From positions 62,001 through 126,000 of the forward strand of contig NZ_KB891993.1 of the NCBI RefSeq assembly GCF_000373625.1: DNA of 64,000 nucleotides. The letters run 5' to 3'. The DNA comes from Streptomyces sp. LaPpAH-108 (lineage in GTDB: Bacteria; Actinomycetota; Actinomycetes; Streptomycetales; Streptomycetaceae). Both the position numbers and the translations under genes were made by a program. A model generated the notes under the pieces. It was not told the origin of the DNA and searched no databases. It saw only the letters and a list, made by a program, of their open reading frames with translations. This document shows, in pieces, positions 24,428 through 33,318 of this stretch. How positions within the stretch are numbered: the stretch's first letter is position 1; every line of letters starts with the position of its first letter.

Positions 24428-25933
24428 TCACTCGTGCACAGGGGCGTCCGCTTGGTCCCCGTTCGAACCGTCGTGCGGGGGCGGTCGCAGGTCGCCGCAG
24501 GCCAGATGGGCGAGGACCACCTCGTACAGATCGGTGCCGCCGGCCAGCAACTGCCGTTCCAGGACGGGTTCGGCGGCCCGGACGTGCTCGCGCACGGTCT
24601 GCGCGTGGACGCCGCGTTCGCGGGCGGCGCGTTCGGCGTTGGCCCCGGCGGCGATCCAGGCGCGCAGGGTGCCGCGCAGGTCCCGGCCGTCGCCGTCGAG
24701 GCGGCCGAGCAGCGCGTCGGCCCAGTCGCGCAGCGCGGGCGAGCCGAGCAGTCCGCCGAGTCCGGCGGGCGTACGGGGCCGTGCGGCGGCGGGGTCGTAC
24801 GGCCCGTGCGCGGCCTCGGTGACGAGGGCGAGGCGTACGGCGGCGCGGGCGGTGAGGTCGGTCAGGTCGGTGCCGAGCAGGGCGGCGACGCGGTCCATGC
24901 GGGCGCGGACGGTGTTGCGGCTGACGCCGAGCACCTTGGCTGCGTTGACGGCGGTGAAGTCGAGTCCGAGCCGGGTGGTGGCGAGGAGTTCGGCGCGTAT
25001 GTGGTGGGGCAGCGTGTCGAGCGGGCGGAGCAGGGCGGCGGACCAGGCGCGCAGGGCGGCGGGGTCCAACAGGCGCTCAGGGTGGGTGCGTTCGGCGTAG
25101 ACGGCGCTGCGGTCGGGGCGGTGGCGGGCGACGGCGAGGGCGCTGACGGCCTGTCCGTAGGCGGTGGCGGTGCGGGCGAGGCGCTGGCGGGTGCTGCCGC
25201 CGAGGTAGACGCCGGGGTGGTCGCCGAGGAGGGCGCGCAGCCGCTGTCCGGCGGCGGGGGCGGGGCTGACGACGATGACGTGGCCATCCATGGCGGGGCA
25301 GCGCACGACGAGCGCGCCGCCCTCGGTGGCCTCGGCGCAGCTCTCGGCGAGGGCGTCGCGTTCGGCGGGGGACGCCTCGACGACGTAGACGCGGGCGGTG
25401 TCCCCTTCGAGCAGTCCGGGCCAGAGTCCGGCGGCGACGCGGCGGGCGGAGACGACGTCCTCGACCATGAGCAGTTGCAGGATCGCGAGGCGCAGGTCGG
25501 CGGAGGCGCGGCGCAACCGGCGTCCGGCGTCGGCGAGTTCGGCCTCGCGCAGCAGGAGGGCGAGGACGGTGGCGGTGCGGTGGACGATCTCGGCGGTGCG
25601 CTGGTCGAAGGGTTCGGCGCGGGCCACGGCCAGGGCGGCGCCGGTGGTCGTGGTGAGCCGGATGTGGCGGCCGTCCTCCTCCAGGGCGGCCGAGGAGAGC
25701 CCGCCCCGGGCGATGCGGCCGACGAGTCCGGGGTCGAGCGGCAGGGGGTCGCCCGCGAGGACGGTGCCGTGCGCGTCCTGGAGGCTGACCGAGGCGCGGA
25801 TGCCGCGGGCGAGCCAGGCGACGACGCGGCGCGGGTCACGGACGGCGGGGCGGAGCTGGTCGAGCAGTTGCTCCGCCCAGGGGGCGTCGGGGCCGTACGG
25901 CTCCCGGGGGCCGTCGGCTGCTCGGGCGGCCAC
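24428..25933 (-). CDS. PucR family transcriptional regulator
   Basis: A 501-residue regulator. The N-terminal part is a sensor of unknown ligand with GAF-like spacing. The C-terminal PucR helix-turn-helix reads LDFTAVNAAKVLGVSRNTVRARMDRVAALLG, and a second HTH-like segment (AERAARERGVHAQTVREHV) follows near the end. PucR-type proteins often activate purine, amine or amino-acid catabolism. The GTG at 25933 has GAGGAG upstream; the frame stays open to 26083 without a better start. It is divergent from the YrdC-type gene, so the 161-base spacer carries promoters for both. No clear catabolic partner is adjacent. Confidence 0.82.
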   Translation of the reverse strand: MAARAADGPREPYGPDAPWAEQLLDQLRPAVRDPRRVVAWLARGIRASVSLQDAHGTVLAGDPLPLDPGLVGRIARGGLSSAALEEDGRHIRLTTTTGAALAVARAEPFDQRTAEIVHRTATVLALLLREAELADAGRRLRRASADLRLAILQLLMVEDVVSARRVAAGLWPGLLEGDTARVYVVEASPAERDALAESCAEATEGGALVVRCPAMDGHVIVVSPAPAAGQRLRALLGDHPGVYLGGSTRQRLARTATAYGQAVSALAVARHRPDRSAVYAERTHPERLLDPAALRAWSAALLRPLDTLPHHIRAELLATTRLGLDFTAVNAAKVLGVSRNTVRARMDRVAALLGTDLTDLTARAAVRLALVTEAAHGPYDPAAARPRTPAGLGGLLGSPALRDWADALLGRLDGDGRDLRGTLRAWIAAGANAERAARERGVHAQTVREHVRAAEPVLERQLLAGGTDLYEVVLAHLACGDLRPPPHDGSNGDQADAPVHE

Positions 25934-26082
25934 GTCGTTTCGCTCCTCATATCGGTGCTGACCTCGGGTTTCGTCGGTGGACGTTACCCGAAGAGGGCGT
26001 GCGGGGCGCAGGGGTGTGCCGCAGAACACGGCGCGGTGGGGGCCGCGCGGGCGGGGTGCGCCGGTGGCAGGCGGGGACGGCA

Positions 26083-26088
26083 TAAGCT
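26083..26088 (+). promoter_or_regulatory. Leaderless-type -10 hexamer for YrdC-type gene
   Basis: TAAGCT fits TANNNT and ends 6 nt before the ATG at 26095. No Shine-Dalgarno sequence is visible. Confidence 0.5.
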
Positions 26089-26094
26089 CGGCGG

Positions 26095-26715
26095 ATGGCG
26101 AAGTATTACGACGTGCATCCCGACAACCCGCAGCCGCGCGCCGTCGCGCAGATCGCCGACGCGGTCCGTTCGGGGGCGCTGATCGCGTATCCGACGGACT
26201 CCTGTTACGCGCTGGGCTGCCAACTGGGCAGCAAGGACGGCATGGAGCGCATCCGTTCCATCCGTCATCTGGACGACCGGCACCATTTCACGCTGATGTG
26301 CCGGGACTTCGCGCAGCTCGGGCAGTTCGTGCGGATCGACAACGACGTGTTCCGCGCGATCAAGGCGGCGACGCCCGGGAGTTACACCTTCATCCTGCCC
26401 GCGACCCCCGAGGTGCCGCGCAAGCTGCTGCATCCGAAGAAGCGGACGGTGGGGGTGCGCATCCCGGACCATGTGGTGACGCAGGCGCTCCTCGCGGAGC
26501 TGGGTGAGCCGCTGGTCTCCAGCACGCTGCTGCTGCCGGACGAGGAGGAGCCGCCGACGCAGGGCTGGGAGATCAAGGACCGGCTCGACCATGTGGTGGA
26601 CGCGGTGGTGGACTCCGGGGAGTGCGGCACGGAGCCGACCACGGTGGTGGACTTCTCCTCCGGGGAGCCGGAGGTCGTGCGCCGGGGCGCCGGGGACGTA
26701 TCGCTGTTCGAGTGA
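26095..26715 (+). CDS. YrdC/YciO-type L-threonylcarbamoyladenylate synthase family protein
   Basis: A 206-residue YrdC-domain protein. Motifs AYPTDSCYALGCQLGS, KDGMERIRSIRHLDDRHHFTLM and STLLLPDEEEP match the YciO subgroup, which shares the fold of TsaC/Sua5. TsaC makes threonylcarbamoyl-AMP from Thr, bicarbonate and ATP for tRNA t6A. YciO paralogues have weak or uncertain activity, so this is probably a second copy rather than the essential enzyme. It appears leaderless and is divergent from PucR. Confidence 0.82.
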   Translation: MAKYYDVHPDNPQPRAVAQIADAVRSGALIAYPTDSCYALGCQLGSKDGMERIRSIRHLDDRHHFTLMCRDFAQLGQFVRIDNDVFRAIKAATPGSYTFILPATPEVPRKLLHPKKRTVGVRIPDHVVTQALLAELGEPLVSSTLLLPDEEEPPTQGWEIKDRLDHVVDAVVDSGECGTEPTTVVDFSSGEPEVVRRGAGDVSLFE

Positions 26716-26840
26716 GGCAGCGGGCCGGGCACGTGAGGCGGCGGGCCGGGCGCTCCGTCGTGGATCTTGCGTGGCAGCATGAGCCGGGAGGGGCGCCGGG
26801 GCATCCCGCCGGGCGCCGGTGATCCCAGGAGGCTCGCGCG

Positions 26841-27596
26841 ATGACCGCCGTGGAGGGTACGACCGTTCAGATCCCGACGAAGGACGGCGTCGCCGACGCC
26901 TATCTCGTCCACCCGGCGGACGGAGAGCCGCACCCGGGCGTCCTGTTCTACCAGGACGCCTACGGGCTGCGGCCCCGGCTGCGGGAGATGGCGGACCGGC
27001 TGGCCGCCGAGGGGTACACGGTCCTGGTGCCGAACGTGTTCTACCGCTCGGGCCCGGCCCCGGTCGTGCGGCTGCCCGAGTTCATCGACCCGGGCGCCGA
27101 TCCGTCCATCTGGCGGCGGCTCGGTCCGCTGGTCGGCTCGCTCAAGCCGGACCAGGCGGAGCGCGACGCGGACGCCTTCCTGGCCCGGATGGCCGCCGAT
27201 CCGCTGGTCGCGGACGGCCCGGTCGCGCTGGTGGGCTACTGCATGGGCGCCCGGCTCGCGCTGCGCACGGCGGCCACCCACCCGGACCGGGTCGCCGCCG
27301 CCGCGGGCTTCCACGGCGGCAACCTGGCGACCGAGGAACCCGACAGCCCGCACCTGGGCGCCGGACACATCACGGCGGAGCTGTACTTCGGCCATGCCGA
27401 CAAGGACCGCTCCCTGCCCAAGTCCCAGCGCGACCGCCTGGAGAACGCCCTCACGGCGGCAGGCGTCCGCCACACCGCCGAGGTCTACCCGGGCGCCACC
27501 CACGGCTACACCCAGTCGGACACGACGGCCTACGACGCGGAAGCGGACGAACGCCACTGGCGAGCCCTCCTGGACCTGCTGCACCGCACGTTCTGA
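26841..27596 (+). CDS. Dienelactone hydrolase family protein
   Basis: A 251-residue alpha/beta hydrolase. The triad is Cys-Asp-His: C134 in VGYCMGAR, Asp in FGHADKDRSLP, and His in YPGATHGYTQ. The Cys nucleophile and GxCxG elbow define the DLH family, which opens lactone rings in aromatic catabolism, although most streptomycete members have unknown substrates. AGGAGGC precedes the ATG. No other catabolic genes are nearby, so the pathway role is open. Confidence 0.87.
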   Translation: MTAVEGTTVQIPTKDGVADAYLVHPADGEPHPGVLFYQDAYGLRPRLREMADRLAAEGYTVLVPNVFYRSGPAPVVRLPEFIDPGADPSIWRRLGPLVGSLKPDQAERDADAFLARMAADPLVADGPVALVGYCMGARLALRTAATHPDRVAAAAGFHGGNLATEEPDSPHLGAGHITAELYFGHADKDRSLPKSQRDRLENALTAAGVRHTAEVYPGATHGYTQSDTTAYDAEADERHWRALLDLLHRTF

Positions 27597-27654
27597 CGTA
27601 TCGTCAAATCTGCCTAGGCATCGGCACGTTACTCAATGTGTCCGGCCGGAGCAA

Positions 27655-27696
27655 TTGACAGCCCTCCGTTCCGCCCGCACTCTGAGAGCGCTCTCA
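27655..27696 (+). promoter_or_regulatory. Promoter with LacI-type operator for GH64 glucanase
   Basis: TTGACA (27655-27660) is a consensus -35. A -10-like CACTCT lies 17 bases downstream (27678-27683). Overlapping its end is the perfect 14-bp palindrome TGAGAGCGCTCTCA (27683-27696), which has the CG-centred form of LacI-family sugar operators and closely resembles the streptomycete CebR box TGGGAGCGCTCCCA. It implies sugar-responsive repression of the glucanase. Confidence 0.72.
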
Positions 27697-27750
27697 TGCA
27701 GGTACGGACCAATTTCCGTTCCGCCCCGATCCCCACACGGAGGTGGAGAG

Positions 27751-28947
27751 TTGACTCGAAGAATCCCGCGGTTCGCGACGAGTGCGGCGGCCGTGGCCGC
27801 CATGGTCGGCGGGGTGGTCGTGTTCGGAGTCCCGGAGCACGCCAGTGCGGCGGTGCCGGACACGATCCCGCTCCAGATCACCAACAACTCGGGCCGGGGT
27901 GACCAGGTCTACATCTACGACCTGGGCACGCAGCTGTCCTCGGGCCGCCAGGGCTGGGCCGACGCGAACGGCGGCTTCCACGCCTGGCCCGCGGGCGGCA
28001 ACCCGCCGACCCCGGCGCCCGACGCGTCGATCGCCGGGCCAGGCCCCGGCCAGACCGCCACGATCCGGATACCCAAGTTCTCCGGCCGGATCTACTTCTC
28101 CTACGGCAAGAAGCTCGACTTCCGGCTCACCACCGGCGGTCTGGTGCAGCCGGCCGTGCAGAACCCGTCGGACCCCAACCGCGACACCCTGTTCAGCTGG
28201 TCCGAGTACACGCTCAACGACGGCGGCCTGTGGCTCAACAGCACGCAGGTCGACATGTTCTCGGCGCCGTACGCGGTCGGGGTCAAGCGCGGCGACGGAT
28301 CGACCGTCACGACAGGTCACCTCAAGTCCGGTGGCTACACGAACGTGTTGAACACGCTGCGCGGCAAGTCCGGCTGGTCGGGCCTCGTCCAGACCCGCTC
28401 GGACGGCACCGTGCTGCGCGCGCTGTCCCCGCTGTACGGCGTGGAGACCGGGGCGCTGCCCGCGAACGTCATGGACGACTACGTCAACCGGGTCTGGCAG
28501 AAGTACTCCTCGCAGACCCTGACGGTCACGCCGTTCACGGACCAGCCCAACACCAAGTATTTCGGGCGGGTTTCGGGCAACGTCATGAACTTCACCAACT
28601 CCTCCGGCGCGGTCGTCACCAGCTTCCAGAAGCCGGACGCGGGCAGCATCTTCGGCTGCCACAACCTGCTGGACGCGCCGAACGACCAGGTGCGGGGCCC
28701 CATCTCCCGTACTCTGTGCGCCGGTTACAACCGCTCCACCCTGCTCACCAACCCCAACCAGCCGGACTCCTCGGACGCCGGTTTCTACCAGGACGGGGTG
28801 ACGAACCAGTACGCCAAGGCCATTCACTCCCAGATGGCCGACGGCAAGGCGTACGCCTTCGCGTTCGACGACGTCGGCAACCACGAGTCGCTGGTCAACG
28901 ACGGCAACCCGCAGACGGCGTACCTCACGCTCGATCCGCTGAGCTGA
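27751..28947 (+). CDS. Secreted GH64 beta-1,3-glucanase
   Basis: A 398-residue exported enzyme. The signal peptide begins TRRIPRFATSAAAVAAMVGG and ends near HASA, residue 31. The mature part opens PDTIPLQITNNSGRGDQVYIYDLG and contains GRIYFSYGKKLDF and ASIFGCH-like GSIFGCHNLLDAP, the pattern of glycoside hydrolase family 64. These enzymes release laminaripentaose from beta-1,3-glucan, including fungal cell wall. No C-terminal carbohydrate-binding domain is present. The start is a TTG preceded by GGAGGTGGAG. A LacI-type operator lies in the promoter. Confidence 0.88.
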   Translation: MTRRIPRFATSAAAVAAMVGGVVVFGVPEHASAAVPDTIPLQITNNSGRGDQVYIYDLGTQLSSGRQGWADANGGFHAWPAGGNPPTPAPDASIAGPGPGQTATIRIPKFSGRIYFSYGKKLDFRLTTGGLVQPAVQNPSDPNRDTLFSWSEYTLNDGGLWLNSTQVDMFSAPYAVGVKRGDGSTVTTGHLKSGGYTNVLNTLRGKSGWSGLVQTRSDGTVLRALSPLYGVETGALPANVMDDYVNRVWQKYSSQTLTVTPFTDQPNTKYFGRVSGNVMNFTNSSGAVVTSFQKPDAGSIFGCHNLLDAPNDQVRGPISRTLCAGYNRSTLLTNPNQPDSSDAGFYQDGVTNQYAKAIHSQMADGKAYAFAFDDVGNHESLVNDGNPQTAYLTLDPLS

Positions 28948-28974
28948 GAGCCGCACAACGCGGAAAGCCACACA

Positions 28975-29017
28975 ACGCGGCCCCCGTGCACGGACGTTCC
29001 GTGCACGGGGGCCGCGT
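28975..29017. terminator. Perfect 19-bp-stem bidirectional terminator
   Basis: ACGCGGCCCCCGTGCACGG (28975-28993) pairs exactly with 28999-29017 around the loop ACGTT. It lies between the convergent glucanase and M4 protease genes and can end transcription from both sides. Confidence 0.9.
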
Positions 29018-29032
29018 CGCGGTGTGCGGAGG

Positions 29033-31441
29033 TCAGCTGGTGGTGAGGGCGGTGTCGTCCACCACGAAGCTGGTCTGGAGCGAGGAGTCCTCGACCCCGT
29101 TGAACTTCAGGGTGACCGTCTGGCCCGCCAGCGAGGACAGGTCGAAGGTCTTCTGGCTGTAGCCCGATGCCTTGTTGAGGTTCGAGTACGTGGCCAGGGT
29201 GGTCGAACCGGCGGTCAGCGTGAGCTTGTCGTACTGCGTGCTGGTGGTGGTCTCCGCCGAGTCGATGTGCAGCCAGAAGGTGAGCGTCGCCTTGCAGCCC
29301 GAGGGGATCGTCACCGACTGGGACAGCGAGTCGGTGTGCGAGGAGCCGTAGCCGTCGAGCCACGCCTTGTACGAGCCGCTGTGGCTGGCCTGGCCGCTGG
29401 CGGTGGTGATGACGCCGCTGGTCGCCGTCCAGCCGGTGTTGCCCGACTCGAAGCCGGGGTTGGCCAGCAGCTGGGTCGAGGAGCAGCCGCCGCCGGTGAC
29501 GCTGACCGTCCAGGAGAAGGCCGCGGTGCCGGTCTTGCCCGCCGAGTCGGTGACCGTGACCGTGGTGCTGGAGGTGCCCGCGGTGGTCGGCGTGCCGGAG
29601 ATCAGACCGGTGGAGCTGTTGATGGACAGCCCGGCGGGAAGCCCCGAGGCGCTGTAGCTGAGCGCGCCGCTGTTGGTGCTGCTCGCCTGGATCTGGAGGC
29701 TGACCGCGTTGCCGACGGTGGCGGACTGGCTGCCCGGGTTGGTGACGGTCACGCCGTCCGCGGGCGGGTTGATGTGGCTGCCGACGTTGATCCCGGCGAA
29801 GGCGTTGCCGACGGCCGCGTACTCGGCGGAGTTGGCGCCGTAGAGCGCGGTGGCCGCGTTCAGGGCGGCGGTGCGGGCGCCCGCGTAGTTGGTGCTGGAC
29901 GTCATGTACGTCGTCAGCGCCTTGTACCAGATCTGGAGCGCCTTGTCCCGGCCGATCCCGGTGACGGCGACGCCGTCGGAGGTCGGGCTGTTGTAGGTGA
30001 CACCGTTGATGACCTTGGTGCCGCTGCCCTCGCTCAGCAGGTAGAAGAAGTGGTTCGCCGGGCCCGAGGAGTAGTGCACGTCGAGGCCGCCGAGGCTGGA
30101 GGACCAGCTGTCCTTGGACGCGCCGTCCTTGCTGGGCTTGTCCATGTAGCGCAGCGGGGAGCCGTCGCCGTTGATGTCGATCTTCTCGCCGATGAGGTAG
30201 TCACCGGGGTCCGAGGCGTTGTTGGCGTAGAACTCCACGCCGGTGCCGAAGATGTCGGAGGTGGCCTCGTTCAACCCGCCCGACTCACCGGTGTAGTTGA
30301 GCCCGGCGGTGTTGGAGGTGACGCCGTGGCTCATCTCGTGGCCCGCGACGTCGAGCGAGGTGAGGGCGTGGGTGTTGCCCGTGCCGTCGCCGTAGGTCAT
30401 GCAGAAGCAGGAGTCGTCCCAGAAGGCGTTGACGTAGCCGCTGCTGTAGTGGACCCGGCTGTAGGCGGCGACGCCGTCGTTGCGGATGCCGCTGCGGCCG
30501 AAGGTGTTCTTGTAGAAGTCCCAGGTCTCCTGGGCTCCGTAGGCCGCGTCGGCCGCGGCGGTCTGGGTGTCGGATCCCGCCCCGGAGCCCCAGACGTCGT
30601 CGGCGTCGGTGAACAGGGTTCCGGTGCCGGAGGTGCCCTTGTTCAGGTTGTACGTCTTGTGGCCGCCGCGCGTGGTGTCGTACAGCTGGTAGGTGGAGCC
30701 GGACAGCGTGGTGTTGAGGCTGACCGTGCCGCTGTACTGCGTCTTGCCGGTGCCGGTCTGGACCGCCTGGTAGCGGTACAGCTCCTTGCCGGTGGTGGCG
30801 TCGGTGATGACGTGCAGCTTGCTCGGCGTGCCGTCGTCCTGGAAGCCGCCGATCACGGACTCCCAGGCGAGCGTCGGGCTGCCGGAGCCGGCCCAGATCA
30901 CCTTGCGCGCGCTGTCGGCGGCGGGCTTGTCGGCCTTCAGGGCCTTGGCGGCCTTGAGCGCCGTCGACTGCGCGGCGGACTTGGTGACGGCCGCGGTGGT
31001 GGAGGCGACCTTGAGGGTCCGCTTGTTGTTGAACGTGGTGCTGACCGTGCCCGCGGCCAGGGAGGCGGGCGGGGTGTGCACCACGAGGTCGCCGCCGAGG
31101 ACCGGCAGGCCCGCGTAGGTGCGCTCGTAACGGGTGTGCACGGTGCCGTCGTTGTCCTTGACGACGTCCCGGACGACCAGCTTCTCCTTGGCACCGAGGC
31201 CGAGGGTGCGGGCGGTCTGCGTGACGTTGCCCTTGGCGCTCTTGAGGAGCGCGGCGTGCTGGGCGGGGCTGAGCTCGGCCTCCAGAGCGCCGGTGCGCAG
31301 CGGGCTGGGGTGGGGGGCGGCGGGCCGGGCTGCCGCGGGGTTCGCCTGGATGCCTACGGCCAGGAAGGCCGCGGTGGAGACCAGGGCGGCTCCGACCGTG
31401 GCGCCTCTGCGGGAAAGGCGTCTGTGGGGAAGGCGTCTCAC
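29033..31441 (-). CDS. Secreted M4 (thermolysin-type) metallopeptidase with Ig-like and C-terminal jelly-roll domains
   Basis: An 802-residue extracellular protease. A signal peptide (RRGATVGAALVSTAAFLAVG) is followed by an FTP/PepSY propeptide to about residue 220 and then the M4 catalytic domain. Zinc ligands H368 and H372 (HEMSH) and E392 (GGLNEATSD) have thermolysin spacing. After the catalytic part comes a putative Ig domain (VTNPGSQSATVGNAVSLQIQ) and a C-terminal beta-sandwich starting LLANPGFESGNTGW, likely substrate- or wall-binding. The GTG at 31441 has AGGAGGAG upstream; the frame is open to 31636 but without a signal-like start. It probably digests extracellular protein. Confidence 0.9.
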   Translation of the reverse strand: MRRLPHRRLSRRGATVGAALVSTAAFLAVGIQANPAAARPAAPHPSPLRTGALEAELSPAQHAALLKSAKGNVTQTARTLGLGAKEKLVVRDVVKDNDGTVHTRYERTYAGLPVLGGDLVVHTPPASLAAGTVSTTFNNKRTLKVASTTAAVTKSAAQSTALKAAKALKADKPAADSARKVIWAGSGSPTLAWESVIGGFQDDGTPSKLHVITDATTGKELYRYQAVQTGTGKTQYSGTVSLNTTLSGSTYQLYDTTRGGHKTYNLNKGTSGTGTLFTDADDVWGSGAGSDTQTAAADAAYGAQETWDFYKNTFGRSGIRNDGVAAYSRVHYSSGYVNAFWDDSCFCMTYGDGTGNTHALTSLDVAGHEMSHGVTSNTAGLNYTGESGGLNEATSDIFGTGVEFYANNASDPGDYLIGEKIDINGDGSPLRYMDKPSKDGASKDSWSSSLGGLDVHYSSGPANHFFYLLSEGSGTKVINGVTYNSPTSDGVAVTGIGRDKALQIWYKALTTYMTSSTNYAGARTAALNAATALYGANSAEYAAVGNAFAGINVGSHINPPADGVTVTNPGSQSATVGNAVSLQIQASSTNSGALSYSASGLPAGLSINSSTGLISGTPTTAGTSSTTVTVTDSAGKTGTAAFSWTVSVTGGGCSSTQLLANPGFESGNTGWTATSGVITTASGQASHSGSYKAWLDGYGSSHTDSLSQSVTIPSGCKATLTFWLHIDSAETTTSTQYDKLTLTAGSTTLATYSNLNKASGYSQKTFDLSSLAGQTVTLKFNGVEDSSLQTSFVVDDTALTTS

Positions 31442-31759
31442 TCGTACTCCTCCTGCTACGGCCGCCGGGGCGCGGCCGGTGACAGACCGGGCAGACGGGT
31501 GTGCTGCCCGGGCGAGCTGAGCTGTGCGGGGCCGTGCTGTGCGACGAGAGGTGAAGCGTGAAGAGCGTGGGAAGAATGTGCGTACCGGGCGAGAATGGCA
31601 CCGTTGACCAGCACATGTCATCCACGACGAGGGCAACCGAGGGTTTTCCCTAGGGCGCGCAAAGTGCCCGTAACACGCTGGTGATCCTCAAACCTCGTAC
31701 CGCAAAGCCTCGGTGACGACTCGTCAAAGAAAGGGCAACGCGGGCGCGCGGCTGCGGGG
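31442..31759. other. Intergenic region upstream of the M4 protease
   Basis: This 318-base stretch lies between the protease start and the end of the MmyB-type regulator gene. It should hold the protease promoter. I find no operator palindrome, no convincing -35/-10 pair and no supported ORF. Confidence 0.5.
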
Positions 31760-32608
31760 TCAGGCGCGGCGCGCGGCCGGGGACTGCGCGAGGCGCCGCA
31801 GGGCCTCCTCGGAGGAGCTGCCCGGCCGGGCCGTCCAGACGACGATGTGCTGGTCGGGCGCGGTGGAGCTGGTCAGCGTGTCCCAGTCGAGCACGAGGAT
31901 GCCGGCCACCGGATGGCGGAACACCTTGCTCGCGGTCCCCTGGACGGCGACCTCACGCGCCTGCCACCAGCGCTGGAAGTCGCTGTAGGCGGACATCCGG
32001 GCCAGCAGCGCGCGCAGCCGGGGGTCGTCGGGGCGGCGCGCGGTGTGCATCCGCAGATACGCCACGCAGGAGCGGGCCCCGGCCCGCCAGTCGTCGTAGC
32101 GGGCGCGCATCTCGGGGTCGGCGAAGAGCAGCCAGACGTAGTTGCGGTCCCGCTCGGGGTGCCGTCCGAAGTCGGTGAGCAGGGCGGCGGCGAGCCGGTT
32201 CCAGGCCAGGACGTCCATGGTCCCGGACAGCACCAGGGCCGGTGATCCGGTCAGCTGGTCCAGCAGTCTGCGGGTGTGCGGGGCGACGGCGCGGCCCGGT
32301 CCCGGGGGCGGATCGAAGGGCGTCCGCCCGGCGAGCCCGAACAGATAGGCGCGCTGGTCGCCGCTGAGCCGCAGGGCACGGGCGAGCGCGTCCAGGACGG
32401 GCGCCGAGGCCCGCATCCGGCCCTGTTCGACCCGTGTGTAGTAGTCGGTGCTGATCGACGCCAGCCGGGCGACCTCCTCACGGCGCAGCCCCGCCACCCG
32501 GCGCGGGGTGCCGGTGTCGGGCAGGCCCACCTGCGCCGGGTCCAGCTCGGCCCGCCGGGCCCGCAGGAAGGTGCCCAGCTCCTTGGGGTCGCCGCTGACG
32601 CCGCTCAT
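31760..32608 (-). CDS. MmyB-type XRE regulator
   Basis: A 282-residue regulator with an N-terminal XRE helix-turn-helix (LRREEVARLASISTDYYTRVEQGR, about residues 40-63) and a C-terminal MmyB-like ligand-binding (PAS-like) domain (NRLAAALLTDFGRHPERDRNYVWLLF...DFQRWWQAREVAVQG). Genes of this very common actinobacterial family are usually divergent from a short-chain dehydrogenase, hydrolase or reductase they control. Here the upstream side carries only decayed genes, so its native target may have been lost. A paralogous fragment lies at 32687-32980. Confidence 0.85.
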   Translation of the reverse strand: MSGVSGDPKELGTFLRARRAELDPAQVGLPDTGTPRRVAGLRREEVARLASISTDYYTRVEQGRMRASAPVLDALARALRLSGDQRAYLFGLAGRTPFDPPPGPGRAVAPHTRRLLDQLTGSPALVLSGTMDVLAWNRLAAALLTDFGRHPERDRNYVWLLFADPEMRARYDDWRAGARSCVAYLRMHTARRPDDPRLRALLARMSAYSDFQRWWQAREVAVQGTASKVFRHPVAGILVLDWDTLTSSTAPDQHIVVWTARPGSSSEEALRRLAQSPAARRA

Positions 32609-32686
32609 TCCTCCAGTGTGGCAGCGCCGGGCGCGGGACGCGGGGTCGGGCGGGCCGGGAACCAGCGGGGCCGCGCGGTCCCGGTG

Positions 32687-32980
32687 TCAGCCGGGCCGGT
32701 GGCGGCCCCCGTCCGTCTCCCGCGCGGAATCGGCCCAGGAGGCGAGAATGCGCAGCCCGTCGTGGGAGGGGGAGCCGGGTTCAGCGGACCAGACGACGAG
32801 TTGCTGGTCGGCGTCGGTGGCGTCGGCGAGGGTGTCCCGGTCGAGGGTCAGCTCACCGACGACCGGATGCCGGAGCACCTTGGTGCCGACCCCGCGCAGC
32901 GCCACATGGTGAGCACCCCACCAGCGCCGGAAATCGGCGTCCTGGACCGACAGCTCACCCACGAGCGCGGTCAGACGCGG
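32687..32980 (-). pseudogene. C-terminal fragment of an MmyB-type regulator
   Basis: About 97 codons encode only the end of a second MmyB-type regulator (NPRLTALVGELSVQDADFRRWW...HPVVGELTLDRDTL...LVVWSAEPGSPS), clearly paralogous to the last third of the intact gene beside it. The helix-turn-helix and the first half of the sensor are missing. The frame continues rightward only as antisense of a hydrolase fragment, showing that the 5' part was deleted. Confidence 0.8.
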
Positions 32981-33318
32981 ATTTCGCGGGCCGAGGCGCA
33001 CGACTACTACCTGACCCCGCGCGCCCAGCACCCCGACGCCCAGAACAAGTTCCTCTTCACCCAGAGCGTCTCGCGGATCTTCACCTTCGACGCCTTCCAC
33101 ATGGTCGAGGACCTGCTCACCCGACCGGTCCTCATCGTCACGGGCAGCGAGGTGGCCTCCCTGCGCATGTCCACCGAGCTGCACGGCCGCGCCCGGAGCC
33201 CGAAGAGGCTGGTGGTCGTGGAGGGTGGCGCCCACATGGACTTCTACGACGTGCCGAAGTACGTGGACCGCGCCGTGGGGGAGGCCGTGCCATTCTTCCG
33301 GGAGCACCTGACGTCCGG
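32981..33318 (+). pseudogene. C-terminal fragment of an alpha/beta hydrolase
   Basis: About 112 codons (AEAHDYYLTPRAQHPDAQNKFLF...RPVLIVTGSE...VVEGGAHMDFYDVPKYVDRAV) match the end of an alpha/beta hydrolase that carries the catalytic His. The N-terminal half with the nucleophile is absent. It directly abuts the oppositely oriented MmyB fragment on the left. On the right its frame runs, without a stop, into the 5' end of the LtrA-like pseudogene. Confidence 0.78.
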
